A stretch of DNA of 64,000 nucleotides from Cornus controversa (GCA_026545225.1 CM048852.1:17092146-17156145), one strand, 5' to 3'. Counted from the stretch's first letter, positions 11,078 to 25,821 are shown. The notes: generated by a model from the letters alone, not told the origin. Numbers and translations: made by a program.

Positions 11078-14000
11078 CTGCAAAATTTTCTACTGGATAA
11101 GTATGTCCACCAGTTTAAAAGAGTTCCAGAATTTCACTTTCATAAATTCAGTCGTATACTAGTTGACAGAAATGTGCATTGCACGTAGGCAAGGTGGTGC
11201 CTTGAGATAACGTTACTGAACAAAAGATAATTTCATTAGCAAAATTGATGGCAGTGGAAAAGAATATAGGAACATAAATAGCATGGTTTGATGAAGAAAT
11301 ATAGAGACATACATAGAGCATCCAAAACATATTGAGAGCATAGGCATTCCATCACAAGTTTTCTTTCTTTCATTCATGATCATTGCATATAGATGGTGGA
11401 GTGTTCACTATCTACTATCAAAATGCTTCAAGGAGATGAACATCAACATTCCACACAAATCAGAATTCAGTGATTGGACGTCTAGTAGTGGATATCAAAG
11501 TATCAAGCATAAGGAGAAGAATGAATTTCCTGAGATGTGGGTTTGTAGATTGACAATAACAAAGCAGTTTGGATATGAAGTAACTAGGTGATTCTAGGGT
11601 TTAAAATTTGATACTTATGTTTGTAAACTTCATATAGTGGATTTGATCTGCCTGTATTATGTAGAGACCCGTTCTAATTTTGACCGGTTTCCTTTTTTCT
11701 TATCATTTATTGTCTTAAACTAATTATAAATGATCGTACGTGCATTATATATATGAAATGCATGTGGGGACTAGTTTTGAGGTCCGGGGATGTTTTCGAG
11801 CCAATTGGCTCATTTTGAGATTTTCGGGTCAGCGGGGCCCGGAACAAGGGTTGGGTGGGCCCGGGAAACCGGATATTGTTTTAGAAATTATTATTTTTGG
11901 TTTTAGACCAATTAGAATGTTAGAAGAAAAATAAAATTGATTTCGAAGCCGTAGTCACTTTCGGAATCGAAAACAGAGGTTGGGAGGGTACGTTAAGTAG
12001 CGTAAGAGCATTTTGGTCATTTTGCATCCTAAATAATATAAATATTAAAATTTTGAGATTTCTCTTCATTCTCTCAAGACCAAATAGCCGGCCAAAGCTC
12101 TCTTTCTCTCCATATTCATTCCTTCTTCTCTCTTCATTCTAGAAGCTTTAAGCTTGGATTCGAAAGGTGCCAAAGAAGAACAAAGTGTTCTACACGACAA
12201 GGGCTGCGTTTTGAACTGAACAAAGTCCGATTTGGTGAAGTTTGGAAGCTTGGGATTTCTAAGGTTTTGCTATAAAAGGCTTGAAACTTGAGATAGGGCT
12301 GTCTTCTCCTTCCATTCATTGATTCCATAGGTTTTGGTAATGATTTTGGTGGTTTAGCATGCTAGGGTGACTTGGGAAGGTTGAGTATGTTAATTTACTA
12401 GCTTTTCTTCTTGTTGAAGTATGCTAAGATTAATTCTCATATGTGTTGTATGATGAGATTGTATATATGTGTTGATTGGGGGATGCATGAGGTTCATTAA
12501 TATCATTTTGAGTCATGAGATAGCATGTATATATTTTGAATGCCAAGTGTTTGAGAATATGCATCAAAGGAAGAAATTCCGTGAAAATGTTCTTGGTGAA
12601 GCCCTATGTATGGGATTACATGCATTGTGATATGCATGTTGAGCATGTGTTAGCATGGTAGTGTGAAATGGTTTACAATGTGAAGTATGCATCATAAACA
12701 TGCTAGTTGTGAAGTTATGTTACTTAATGCACATGTATAGAATTGTTAAATTCTTTATGTATTGAAGATGTCCTTGGGTGGATGACATTTGGAGTTTGGC
12801 CAATCATGTCACTAAAGTGGGAAATTATCCACTTGGTATGACCGTCGGAGTTGTCCAATCATACCTAGGCTAGTGCCTAAGAATCGGAGTTTGTGCACAT
12901 GCTCGTTTGACACTTGGAGTTAGCCAATCATACTTGAGTTATCAGAGTTTGACCATTGATTATAAATGTTGGAATGCTTATATGTTTTTCATTGAATAAG
13001 CATGATGAAATGTTGATATGCATGATTTGCATTAGAAACGATGGATATGAGCATTGAATATGCCATGTAGCTATTGAATATGCTATGTAGCTAATGAGTA
13101 TGCCATGTAGCTATAGGGATGCCATGTTGCATTTCATAAAGGTCGGTGTCGAGTCGATGCTTAGGTGAGTTGGGACAGTTCTACTAAGCACGTGTACCAC
13201 TCTCACCCCTTTCCCTCCAAATATTTTTACAGATAAAGCATCGGTGAAGGATGAGGCCTAGAGTTGAAGGATTTGGAGTTTTTGATATAGCATGTGCTTA
13301 TACATATATCTATGCTTGTATGTACCATGTTGGTACTTTTTGACAAACTTGTACTTTTGATTCTTATATGTGCGAGCCACATTTGGCATTTCCAGACATT
13401 AAGGAATGTATAGATGAAACAAAATTTTTGGATCAAATGTATGTGTAATGTGGACTTGATTCCTTATGAATAAAATTTATGGTTTATCACGTTGTGGATG
13501 TAATTGAATTTATGTTGGAGACTTGTGTTTGAATGCATGGTAAGAATGGGCGTATAAAGATGCAAAGGAACACTTAGGATTTTGCAGAATTTCTGCTCAG
13601 GACCCACGATGAATCGTAATTCACATAATCCCATTTACGCGGAATCATAACTTGAATTACGAGGAATCAAAAAATTGATGAAATGAGGGCAATTGCGCGG
13701 AATCGTAACATGCATTAGGATTAATCGTAATGTATGGCTGAAGTATCAAATTTGGGAAATCGTTAAAGTTTGCGTGTATCCTTATGAATGTTTACAGATG
13801 CCTATGTATAGTCGTAAGTATCTAAGAAGGCTTCTGTGGTTATATGAATTATGAATTGTTCATTGGGATTAATGGACGGAATCACCCTTGGGATTCGGGC
13901 CCGAAGATGGAGGTTTCGGGTATTTGGTTTCGGGGCATGACAATTAGGTCCTGTGGTTTTATTCCTTTGGGATTTTCCTCGTAAAATCGGTGTTTTTGCA

Positions 14001-17000
14001 TGAATTGTTTCTTGCTTTATTTTCTGTACTATTCTGAATGATTATTGGTTGATATGTGAATTGCCATTAAAATTATTTGGTTACAATTAAAATTTTTGTT
14101 TTTGTTAAAGTAGTTATTAAATTTTTTAATCTTACTTTGACCTATCAAAGTCTAGGGTGCTAGTCCGATTTCTCAGTTTTATTGTAGGAAAAAGGCGGAG
14201 AAAATATTGATGTCAAAAGTGGGACCCTATAAAATATAAAAATGAAGAAGTTTATTGTACTTGAGGGTTGTTTATGGAAATTATAAGTATAATATACTCA
14301 AGTGTTCTGGCAATTTATATATATGATAGAAAAACACAACTAAATATTTTTTAATATTTTTACGGTAACTTGCAAAAAAAAATCTTGAACTTTTCAAAAA
14401 ACTTGCAAATTCCAGATGCACGCAATCGCCCGCAAACCATGTGCATCATTTAAACCCAGGCCTCACCGAGACTCGAACTAGAGACCTAAAGGGAGTACTC
14501 CCACAGCCAAGCTGCCAGTGCGGGCTTTATTGAATTTATAGTAGAAAACTCAAATTGTTAGGATTTTTAAAATGTTAAATTATAGGAACCAGAAGAAAAA
14601 GAAAAAGTAAAAGAAAAAGAAAAGGGTGACTTGGAAGATGTAAAAACGCAGGACCTGAAAAGAAAAAAAGCTGGGCCCACAATGGAGAAAATTTCAGATT
14701 CTCAGTGTTTTTTATCAAAAGAGAATGTAAATCACCTAAAGGTATTTTATATTTATATAATATAAATATTGATGTACGTTGCTAGTCTTAACATGTTGAT
14801 ACCCTTGGAAACAGCACAGCAGCACCACAAAGAATGAGCTAAACAGGAATAGTTGCATGCACATACACCAACTTAAATATCAATTTTATTTTGTTACTTA
14901 TAAATTTTTTTTATCCAATACATTAAGCATGGGACAACTTCCAAAAACCGTAAGAAGGGACAGATAAATGAACCTGACAGAAGGGGATAACGTGTGAAGG
15001 AGACACCATATTGATGAAGGCATAACCTATGTTGCATTTGTTCTACAACCAAATAAATAAGTAACCATAAGTCGCGGTTCAACATTAGTGAAATACAGAA
15101 ATGTATTGAAGGTCCCCAACAAAATTACCTTATAATCAATTGGCAAATAGAAAAAATCATAAGTACCCCTATGACTTGCATCAATAGCAGCCAGCAACAT
15201 CTTTGAAGTGTACCTAAAAGGCAGACAAGAAAAGCACAACTTCTCAAGGAAACTAGCAACTGAGTTGAACAACCTACAGATTTCATAATTATACATTTTA
15301 GAATGTTCTTACTTATTGGGGATATTTTTAATCATTAATGTAGTCCTAGTATCTTCCTCACTAATGATCTTATCCAAATCAATCTGATAATGCTTCTTGC
15401 TGTCTATCTGGCTGACACTGTACTCAACCCACAGACTTTGAACACGTTCAGCCAACCCCTCATTGCAGGTTGCTCCAATTCCTTGATAAGAACCATTCCT
15501 CAAAAAAGTGGGCCCATTCCTTGGAAATGGCATAATTCTGGAACTCAGCGAACCACTTTCAGTCATGTTTCCTGTGGGTGCAACACGAACACTCATAGCC
15601 TCATGTGCACCCATATTCATTATATAATTTCCATTGTTATGACTTAAACCCATATTCCCAAGTGCAACTGGGCTCTCGAAGGATGTTTCTGGTGACTCGG
15701 GGAAGTAGCTGATATGCCTGTCAAGAGGAACACCAGATGGAGCAGATCCCACAAGCTGTTGGCTATGTGATCCAAAGAATGACCCATGTTGATTGATATA
15801 TGGATAAACTGGTCTCTTTCCACCGGAAGCAAATGGGTTCCCCACTGATGATGTTGGCCAGGCAGAAGAATTGATACACTCCCAGTGAGGAGTGGGACTT
15901 CCCCAAAGAAACTGAGGCCCAGATAGTGTACCAATACCGGATGAATTAGAACTTGATTCACCAAAAGACGACACGAGTCCAGGACTTGCACTTAATTTCT
16001 CCTCAGGAAGGGAATGAGAATGCTGATAAGCAGCTCCTTGTGTTGATTTGGCATTACCGATTACTTGGTTCACATTGCTAACCTTTCCTTGGTCTTTACC
16101 AATTGGTGCAATCTTTGCAGGGTTTGGAATGGTGGATGGTAGAATAGAAGCCAACCCAGGCAAATGGTTGCTTTTCATTGGAGTGAAAGTTCCTGAGCCA
16201 GGCAACTGACTAAAACCTTGCGAAGGATTGTGTTCAACTGGGCTGCTGATATGTGGCCAGTTGCCTGTCTGTGCCACTGATTTCAGCATATAACAAAAAA
16301 TGCATTTAAAACAAAAATTGGAAAAGGAAATTGTTCAATAACCATAATAATAACTTTAATCTCTCTCATAAATGCAAATGGCTAGAGATATTCACCTGGA
16401 GGAGAGTTGGTTAGTGGTGAGCCTATTTGATGTCGGAAAGTTCGAGCTTCATCTTGTTCCAGCTCTTGATTCAATTGATGCACCAAGCTGAACACAGGAA
16501 GCACAAGCAATCCAATTTTTTCAACTTGAAGAAAAGTTACCTTTAATGAATCAATAACACAACTAAAATATGATCTGAAATTGATCAATACAACACGACT
16601 GAAAGCCATTAGAAACTGGAAAGTGATGAAACAAAAAACTGCAGCATCAGAAAAGGACATTCTGCAAAACATTCAATGAACAGAAAATAGCAATCACATA
16701 AAGCATACTAGTTTGGACCTCCATGAATCCAAAATCTTAGAATACAGAGTTGACTTGAAATGAGAACGAAAGTTGGGTATGAATACATAGCTGAACACAG
16801 AAAGCACATACAATTCAGTTTTTTCAACTAAAAAAAAGTTACTTTTAATTGAATCAATAACATAACTAAAATATGATGTGCCACTAATCAATACAACATG
16901 ACTAAAAGCCACTAGAAACTGGAAAGTGGTGATAACAAAAATAAGGGACAAAAAACTGCAGCATCAGAAATGGACATCCTGCACCTCGAAAGTAGAAAAG

Positions 17001-20000
17001 CCTTCTATGCTAGCAAATGTAAGCTTCTTCTTCTTCCATCATCACATGCAGAAAATGAGGGTGTCTTATTCAAGTTAGTGTGTAGGACACATATCCGTAC
17101 TCATATCAATTTCGTGTCATATCATGACAACATGAGTATGTTTAGGAGAATAGGAGAGTCCATGTAACAAGCTTTAAAAATATCCCCACCCCCCACGAGA
17201 GAGAGAGAGAGAGAGAGATGAAAACTAGTTAGTATGTACATGGTTACCAGAAGCACCTTTTAGTAAGGAGATAAGGTAATGTGCTTCCAAAAAAATCATA
17301 GAAAGCCGATTATGGTTCCGTTTTCAACCATACTTTCTTCCTTCAATTCATCCACCCTTTCCTAGTCATTTCAAACCATACATGCAATAACTATCTGAAA
17401 TATTTAAGGAGTTAAGGTAATGTGCTTCCAAAAAAATCATAGAAAGCCCATTATGGTTGCATTTTCAACCATATTTTCTTCCTTCAATTCATCCACCCTT
17501 TCCTAGTCATTTCAAACCATACATGCAATAACTATCTGAAATATTTAAGGAGTTAAGGTAATGTGCTTCCAAAAAAATCATAGAAAGCTCATTATGGTTG
17601 CGTTTTCAACCATACTTTCTTCCTTCAATTCATCCACCCTTTCCTAGTCATTTCCAACCATACATGCAATAACTATCTGAAATATTTAATAGGGGAATTG
17701 GTGGTGATTGTCAACATCAAATTAAACTATTCAAATCTCAAACCTATCATCACTAGCAGGATATACAAGTAATCCATACAATATATTTAGTAGGTTATTT
17801 AAAATTTTAATCTCTCAAAACAATCAAACTAAGCAAGAATTTCATTAAGGCACGGTTTTGAGACACTGAGTCTTTGCGTGTCAGTCGAGTCGTAACAAAC
17901 TCAACTAAGGCGGAGTCAATATTCACCGATATATTGGTGAAAATTGGATTGGAATCATATCACTCTTCTGAGTCCCTAGCAACTCGACCGAGTCTCTTCT
18001 GATTAGGCCTAGTCAGCACGGTATATGATGGTGTGCAAGGTCAACCAAATTTTCACGATTGCTGTTTCCGATACTGTTACGTAACGCCCGTCACAGCCCA
18101 CATCTGATACACTACGACCGCAGTAGTGTCCACGACTTAAAACAATGCTTTAAAGGAGGATCTTCTAATTGATGTGTTAGAAAAATAATTTCTGTATATT
18201 TTCTGTTCTCAAGGAGAGCTCTTTATATACAAATTACAATCAGCTAAATAAAGAAATAGATTATAATTATAGCCTAAGAATATACAAATTACAATCAATT
18301 ACAATCAGCTAAATAAAGAAATATAACATAATCATAGCCTAAGAATATTCTGAAAATATTGCTAATAAATCATGGAAGTTTAACACTTCCTTGCAAACTC
18401 GGTTGTCCAAGAGAGACGATGTTGGATCGGAGGAGATGAAAGCGAGTCTTGTGAAGCCCTTTGGTGAAGATGTCCGCAAGCTGATCGGTAGAGGGAATAA
18501 ATTGGACATGATGTGTGCTAGTAAGTATGCGTCCCCGTATAAAGTGATAATCCAGTTCAATGTGCTTAGTACGAACGTGGAACACTGGATTTGAAGCCAT
18601 GTAGGTAGTGCTGAGATTATCACATAGTAAGGTGATGGGCGTGGAGATGGGAAATTGTAATTCCTGAAGAAGATGAAGCACCCATGTGGATTCAGCACAA
18701 ATATGAGCAAGAGATCGGTATTCGACTTCGGCACTGAAACGAGAGACAGTGGGCTGTTTCTTGGCGGTCCAGGAGATAAGATTAGATCCCAAGAAAACAC
18801 AGAAGCCAGTGGTAGAGCGGCGAGAGTCAGGACAACCTGCCTAGAGCGCTGAAAGTGGAGACCAAAATCCAGCGTCCCTTTTAGATAACGAAGGACCCTT
18901 TTTGGCTGCGATGAGGTGAAGAGACCGAGGTTGACTTATAAACTGAACAACATGATGAACAACATAGGCAATGTCAGACCTGGTGAAAGTGAGGTACTGC
19001 AAGGAGCCAACAAGTTGGCGATACTTAGTGGGATCCGGTAGGAGATCCCCGTTGTGGGACGATAGTTGAGTCTTTAGCACAAACTGGGATGTTGCAAGGC
19101 TTACAGTCTGTCATAGAGAAGCGTAATCCAATGGTGGAGAAGGTTGCTTCAAGTCTTAGAAAGTAGGATAGAGAACCAAGGTCACTGAGCTCAAACTCTT
19201 TGCCAAGAGTGGTGATGAAGGAGGAAATTAGAGATAATTGATTGCCAATGAGCATTATAACAGAGTCGGAGCGATAAAGAAACAAAGAGTGGTCAGAACG
19301 ACACTGGGTAAAACCAAACTATAAGAGAAAGATGCTGAGATGTTGAAACCAAGCCCGGGGCGCTTGTTTGAGTCCATAAATAGCCTTGTGTAGATGATAA
19401 ACGTGATCAAGGCAAGCAGGGTCAATGAAGCCAGGAGGTTGAGTCATGTAGGCAGTTTCATCCAAGAGGCCATGAAGGCATTATTTACATCAAGTTGGCG
19501 TATAGTCCAGCCAAAGGATAGGGCAAGACTGAATACAGTATGGCCAATGGTGGGTTTAATTACAAGACTGAATGTCACATCGAAGTCAACGCCAGCCTAT
19601 TGATGGAAGCCTTTGGCAACTAGACGAGCTTTGTGGTGGTCAATGGAACCATCTGCCTTGCATTTGAGTTTGAAGACCCACTTGCATCCTACTACATGTT
19701 GATTGGGAGTAGCAGGAGGGACCAACACCCAAGTGTTATTCTTTAATAAGGCATTAAACTCACTGGTCATGGCCTGTTGCTATTCAGGAACACAAACAGC
19801 CTGTGTGTAGCAGGTGGGTTCGTCAGTAGAGTATGGAAGTTGTGCGAGAAGAGCTCGGGATAAAGGATATCTAATTGTACCATCTGTCTAGATAAGAGGT
19901 CAACGGGTGCCATCCTGATGACGAGTAACCATCAGATGCAATAGGGGAATGGTAGAAGGAGTCGTAGAGTTGGCAGCAGTGATAGTAGGAGGTGCCGAGG

Positions 20001-23000
20001 GCTGAGTGGCCTGACGTTGAAAATGGTATGGAAAAGGTTCTTGAAGAGGAGCCAGAGAACTCTGAGAAGTAGGAGGAGCTGGAGAGTTGATCTAGATGGC
20101 AGACTGTAGAGGGACCTCAAGAGCGGGAGGGAGTAGAGGAACAAAGGCCCAAAATGACGGTTTTGATGAAGTGCTGGTAGTAGAGGTAAATGGAAAATGT
20201 TGTTTGTTAAAGCGAACATGTCAAAAAATGTAGACTCTGCCGGTTTTGTGATCCAGACAACGATAACCTTTGTGCTGCAAGTTGTAGCCTAAAAAGACAC
20301 TTTCAACAGTTCTTGGCAGAAATTTATTAGTCAAATAAGCACCTAAGTGGGGATAACAAGCACAACCAAACACACGCAGATCAGAGTAGGAGGAATAATG
20401 ACCATAGAGACGGGAGAAGGGTGAGGACCACTAGAGTTTAGGGGAGGGAAGGCGGTTGATAAGGTGAACAGCGGTGGAGACTGCGTCAGGCCAATGGCAG
20501 AGAGGAACATGATTAGTGATGAGGAGGGTGCGGGCCATGTCAGCAATATGGCGGTGTTTGCGTTCTGCGATGCCATTTTGTTCATGAGTGTGAGGGCATA
20601 AAAGAGACGGTGAACTCCAAGGGAAGAACAAAGGATTTTAAAAGGACCATTGTCATATTCCCCACCACCATTACTCTGGAATTATTGGACGTGAGTGGAA
20701 AATTGAGTTTGGATGTAGGCTTGGAAATGTTTAAAATGATGGAGAACTTCAGATTTATGTTTCATAAAGTAAAGCCAATTAAAACGAGTGTAGTCATCAA
20801 TGAACAACACATAGTACTATAGCCAAAAACAGAAATTATTGGAGATTGCCATACGTCAGAATGAATCAAAGTAAAGGGAAAAGAGGTGTTTATTTCATTA
20901 GATAGGGAAAAGGGGAGGCATGTGGATTTACCTAAAGCACATCCTTGACAAAATGAGGATTTGAATTGAAAAGTAGAAGATAACAATTTATTGGACCCTA
21001 AGTAAGACATAACTTTAGCAGATGGATGACCAAGAAGATTATGCTAGAGGGAGGATGAACTGTGGGAGGCAGACAAGGCAGGTAGGCGGAAGGGCAGGTA
21101 ATTTGTAGAGACCATTCTTATATAGGTCCTGATAGAGGAGAGAAGCAGTGGTTAGATTGAAGATATAAAAGTGATGAGCATCAAAGGCGCATAACACATG
21201 ATCATCAGTACAAAATTAAGTAATGGAGAGCAAGTTTTTACGCATGAAAGGAACGACAAAGACATTATTAAGGTGAAAAGAAGAAGAGTCGAGTGGTAGT
21301 GCCATGTTACCCGTATAGGTAATAGGGAGTAGATCGCCATTGTCAAGTTGAACAGTGTCGGGACCACTGTAAGGTGTGCGTTGCTGGAGAAGAGTCGGGT
21401 TGATATTCAACGAACGTGGGACTGAGGGCTACGCAAATGATGAGAGCCGGAATAAGTTGCGAGCGGAATGCCCAATCCCAAAGCATAGCTGGCATTGAGA
21501 CATGGATGATGGTGCAAGAACTGGGCCAAGGATACCCGAGGTATTCTTCTGTTATTCTTGTTTAATTTCTCTCTTCAATTTTATTTTATTTTATCAACAT
21601 GTTATCAGAGCAGGTTATCATACCCTACTCTAGATTCATCTCGAATTTTCAGATCAACTATCAACTCACCTCGGATCTTCAGATCAACTCGTCTTGGATC
21701 TCAAGATCAACTTGTCTTGGATCTTCGGATCAACTCGTCTTGGATCCCGGATCAACTTGTCTTGGATCCCGGATCAACTTGTCTCAGATCTCAAGATCAA
21801 CTCGTCTTAGATCTTAGGATCAACTCGACTCAAATTCTATTTAGTTTCAAGTTGGACACTTAAAGTTAAAATCTCCGTGTACCAACTTAAGGGGGGGTGT
21901 TGGAGAATATATTATTGGAGTGATTTATGAGATTGATTTTAGGAATCTTCCATTAATGTATTTTCCATATTTATCACATGTATTCTTTCACCAATAAATA
22001 GAGGTGGTCATTGTAAACAAAACTAAGAGAGAATACAATAAAAGTGATGCAACCCTTTGGGCTTTGTGTGTCGTGGATGTAGGCCGTAGTGGCTGAACCC
22101 CGCTATATTCTTCTTGGTTTAATTTCTCTCTTCAATTTTATTTTATTTTATCAACAGTTGTGAAAATTATTCCGTGGAGTAGAATTTGAAGACTAAGATG
22201 CTAGGAAGGCTGAAGGGGCAGGATGAGAAGAGGTTTTGTGTTAGGCCTCATAGTTCAGTAGGTGAGCACGCAGAGCAGAGAACTGGGGCAGTGAGTCAAA
22301 GCTCTCAATGGCAGTGACTAACATGTCAAACTTGGAACCAAGGCCGTTGAGGACGGCATTAACCAGATCTTTGTTAGAGACCGGCTCACCAATAGCAGCG
22401 AGAGCATCATAAATAGATTTGGCTTCTTGAAGATACTCAGAAACGGGTCGGGTGCCACGCTCAAGACTAGTGAGCCGTTTCCTATAGAGAGAAGAATTGG
22501 CAACAGATTTCTGAGAGAAGTGATCCTAAATGAGAGTCCAGATGGCAGCGAAGAATTTGCACCCAATAACAGAGGCTAAGATAGGTTCAGAGAAGGTGGC
22601 TGAGATAATACTAACAAGGGTTTTGTCAGCTTAGAGCCAAGTAGAGCGATTTGGTTCTTTAGTAGGGTAGGGGTAGGAGTCATCAACAAGGCGTAGGAAG
22701 TTTTGTCCATAAAGAAAAGCCTCCATTTGATGAGACCAAAGAAGAAAATTGTCTTCTGTGAGTTTAACCGTGACTAGATTGGTGATAGTGGAAATAGAGA
22801 GGGTTGGGGTAGCAGTAAGTCTGGTGGCGACAGTGGTGGAGCCGTTGTTAGACATATTTGAATAGGTGGCAGGAAGAAAGAATGTCACAGTGTGGTGGCG
22901 ACAGTGGTGGAGTCGTTGGTAGACATATTTGAATAGGTGGCAGGAAGAGAGAATGTCACAGGAGGGAGAAGAGAATTCGTAGGGGCTGGTCGGAGGGGCA

Positions 23001-25788
23001 GAGGGTCGCTGAAGAGTGTAGGGAGAGAAAAGAGGATCAATATTAGGCTGATACCATGTTAGAAAAATAATTTATGTATGTTTCCTATTCTTAAGGAGAG
23101 CTTTTTATATACAAATTACAATCAGCTAAATAAAGAAATAGATCATAATTATAACCTAAGAATAAACAAATTACAATCAATTATAATCAGCTAAATGAAG
23201 AAATAGATTATAATTATAGCCTAAGAATATTCTGAAAATATTGCTAATAAATCACGGAGGTTTAACATGATGTTCCTTGAAAAGAATAAACTAAATAGAG
23301 CCATAAGCAGAAAACCATTGGCAAACTTCATATCAGAAGTTGTCAATTCATAGAAGCTATAGTAAACATGATTCAGAATAAGAAATTAAAGGACTTGAAT
23401 AGAATAGCCACATGTTGGAAAAGAAATAGAATATAGACCTTAGAATATGTATGGAAGGTAATCCGTCATGTACTTCTAAGTTATGTATTAGGTGTTTAAT
23501 TAGATCAAAACTCTACAATTAGATAACCATTTCTCGCTCAACTTAATTCAGCCTTCCAACAACAAAATAGATGTTTACTAGGCATGAGATAAAAAAAATA
23601 ATAGGGTAAATACCACTTACACCCCCTGCAACTAACATCCGTCAGTTAAACTGAATATTTTTGGTGATTTTATGAATTTACCCCTGATTAGAATAAGAAA
23701 TTAAAGGACTTGAATAGAATAGCCACATGTTGGAAAAGAAATAGAATATAGGCCTTAGAATATGTATGGAAGGTAATCCGTCATGTACTTCTAAGTTACG
23801 TATTAGGTGTTTAATTAGATCCAAACTCTGCAATTAGATAACCATTTCTCGCTCAACTTAATTCAGCCTTCCAACAACAAAATAGATGTTTACTAGGCAT
23901 GAGATAAAAAAATAATAGGGTAAATACCACTTACACCCCCTGCAACTAACATCAGTCAGTTAAACTGAAGATTTTTGGTGATTTTACGAATTTACCCCTA
24001 ATTAAAATATTTAATTTAATTAATAAAAATTGGTGATGCTAAAAAGACCGAATTGACCCCTCTCACTTCAGCTCTTTGCTCTCTGTTTCTTTTCCTTTCT
24101 CTCTCTCCACTGCCAAAGCACACCACCAAGCTCAACCGGTGAGACACCACTGCCAAAGATCCACCATTGAAGCACAACCGAAGTGTTACCAACCATCCGA
24201 GACCTTCGTCTCCATCAAGCCACTTCTCGAAGCATTCGAGCTCCTCAGCTCCGCCTTCATCACCTGGTCCGGCCCTGGCAAAACCCTTCTTTCGAGTCCA
24301 CCTCGAAGGGCTTCTATTGAAATCCTTTCTTCCTTTCCAGTACCCTCCGACTGACTCTCCGTCCTCAACTCCACCTTCTCTAAAGGTGGAAGGAATAAAG
24401 CCATCAACGAGCCAAGGAGGCGGAACCATTTCATCTCATTTCTCTTCACCATAAATAGCTCCATCCAAGCCAACGACAGCTGACTTCTGACGTGAGATAC
24501 GATCAATCCATCATTCCATAAGAGTCTCAATCCCCGCTTATAAACGGGAGTAAGAAGCCAGTGGGTGAGAGTGAGTGAGGGGCTGAGACAGACACCATTT
24601 CCCGAGGCAAGCAAACGGGCCATCACTATTCCTTTCCTCTACCAAGAAAGGTTCATTCCGAGTCACAAGAGCAATCTCTCTTTTTTTTTGAATTAATTTT
24701 GCTTTTCGTTATGGTAATGCAATGTGTGAGAGCAATAGTCCACCTCTCAATCCTGTCGAGCGATATAGTCTTCCTTCCTCTAATCCAGTAGTAGGCGACC
24801 TCCCTACTTGCTTAAGTAGCTAAAAAGATTGGAACCAATGAGCGCAAATATCCCTTGCCTTGTGAAGGCAAGCCCGCTTTGCAGACCTCTCCCTTTGGTC
24901 ATTAAATTTACTATAGTATGATGTTGTACACTATATTAAAGTGAGTTTAAGGCACGGGCTCCAAAGCAACAACCACCACAACCCCATACTTGTTCCTTCT
25001 TCGATACACAACCTCCACCGAGCTCCATTGCCATGCAACACCACTGATCTCCAATGAAGACCCATCAACCGAAGACCCACATCTCCATAGCCACTGCCGA
25101 ATCGAAGTCTCCTCAATCATGAAGAGTCTCACTGAGTCACTGCCAGACCCATTCCAATGTCAAGCATTCTGTCGCCATCTCATCAACCCATGCACGAAGC
25201 CATTGTCGAAGCTATATCTGTGATGGGGCAGTGGAGACCCGGCTTGCATGGTGGCATTGAGCCTCGGATGGTGGGTCTTCGACTGAAATGGTGGTGGCAG
25301 CAATGGTTGGAGCTCGGTTTGGAGAAGATGGTTCCATATAGTGCATTGGTTGAGCTTAAAGATGGTCAGCAGTGAGCTTCGTCGGAGACAGTGGAGCATG
25401 ACAGTGGTTGTTGGTGCTCGGTGAGTGATGAGTGGTGGTGATGAGGAGCTCATCGACGACCTCACTGGTGGCTTCTTCCCAACGTTTGTCCAAGTGATCC
25501 TCTTCCACTATTATGCCTTTGTCATGCTCTAACAGTCACACCTCTCCATTTCTGAAACTTCTGATACCCTTTTGAGCCAATTCCCCAAAGAAGATAAAAA
25601 CGGGTACAATTAGAAACCCACAAACATGTAATATCAATATATATACGTGTATATAGTTCACGAAAAATCAATCAATGAAGTTATAAGTACATCTATAAAC
25701 ATATAAATATATATATATATATATACAAGAATATATAATATATAGTATATAGATATTATACCATAGAGAGAGAAAGAGAGAGTGTGTA

Positions 25789-25821
<33 letters not shown>

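Larger units (their letters stand above)
18175..23267 (-). mobile_element. Ty1/copia LTR retrotransposon fossil with both LTRs and target duplication
   Basis: Lies in intron 6 of the Mei2-like gene, in the same orientation. LTRs of 211 bp at 18175-18385 and 23057-23267 start TGTTA and end TAACA, flanked by a perfect 5-bp duplication (TGATG at 18170-18174 and 23268-23272). Next to the right-hand (5') LTR the minus strand reads TGGTATCAGCC, an initiator-tRNA-Met primer site. Recognisable parts in order on the minus strand: gag-like region (about 22.9-22.2 kb), GAG-pre-integrase and integrase (about 21.4-20.4 kb), reverse transcriptase (about 19.9-19.0 kb), RNase H (about 18.8-18.4 kb). The coding part is broken in many places. 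By hand count the LTRs differ at about 17 of 211 sites (about 8%), suggesting an insertion several million years old. Confidence 0.93.

Noticed and set aside
17265-17689. Regularly spaced repeats considered as a CRISPR-like array
   Set aside because: It is a plain 141-bp tandem repeat without distinct spacers, in a plant intron.
18339-18800. 153-codon minus-strand frame
   Set aside because: A shadow of the RNase H part of the copia fossil in another frame.
24016-24626. Open frames of 137 and 146 codons on the minus strand
   Set aside because: They lie in the GC-rich cargo of the MULE-like element, overlap other open frames on both strands and show no recognisable domain.
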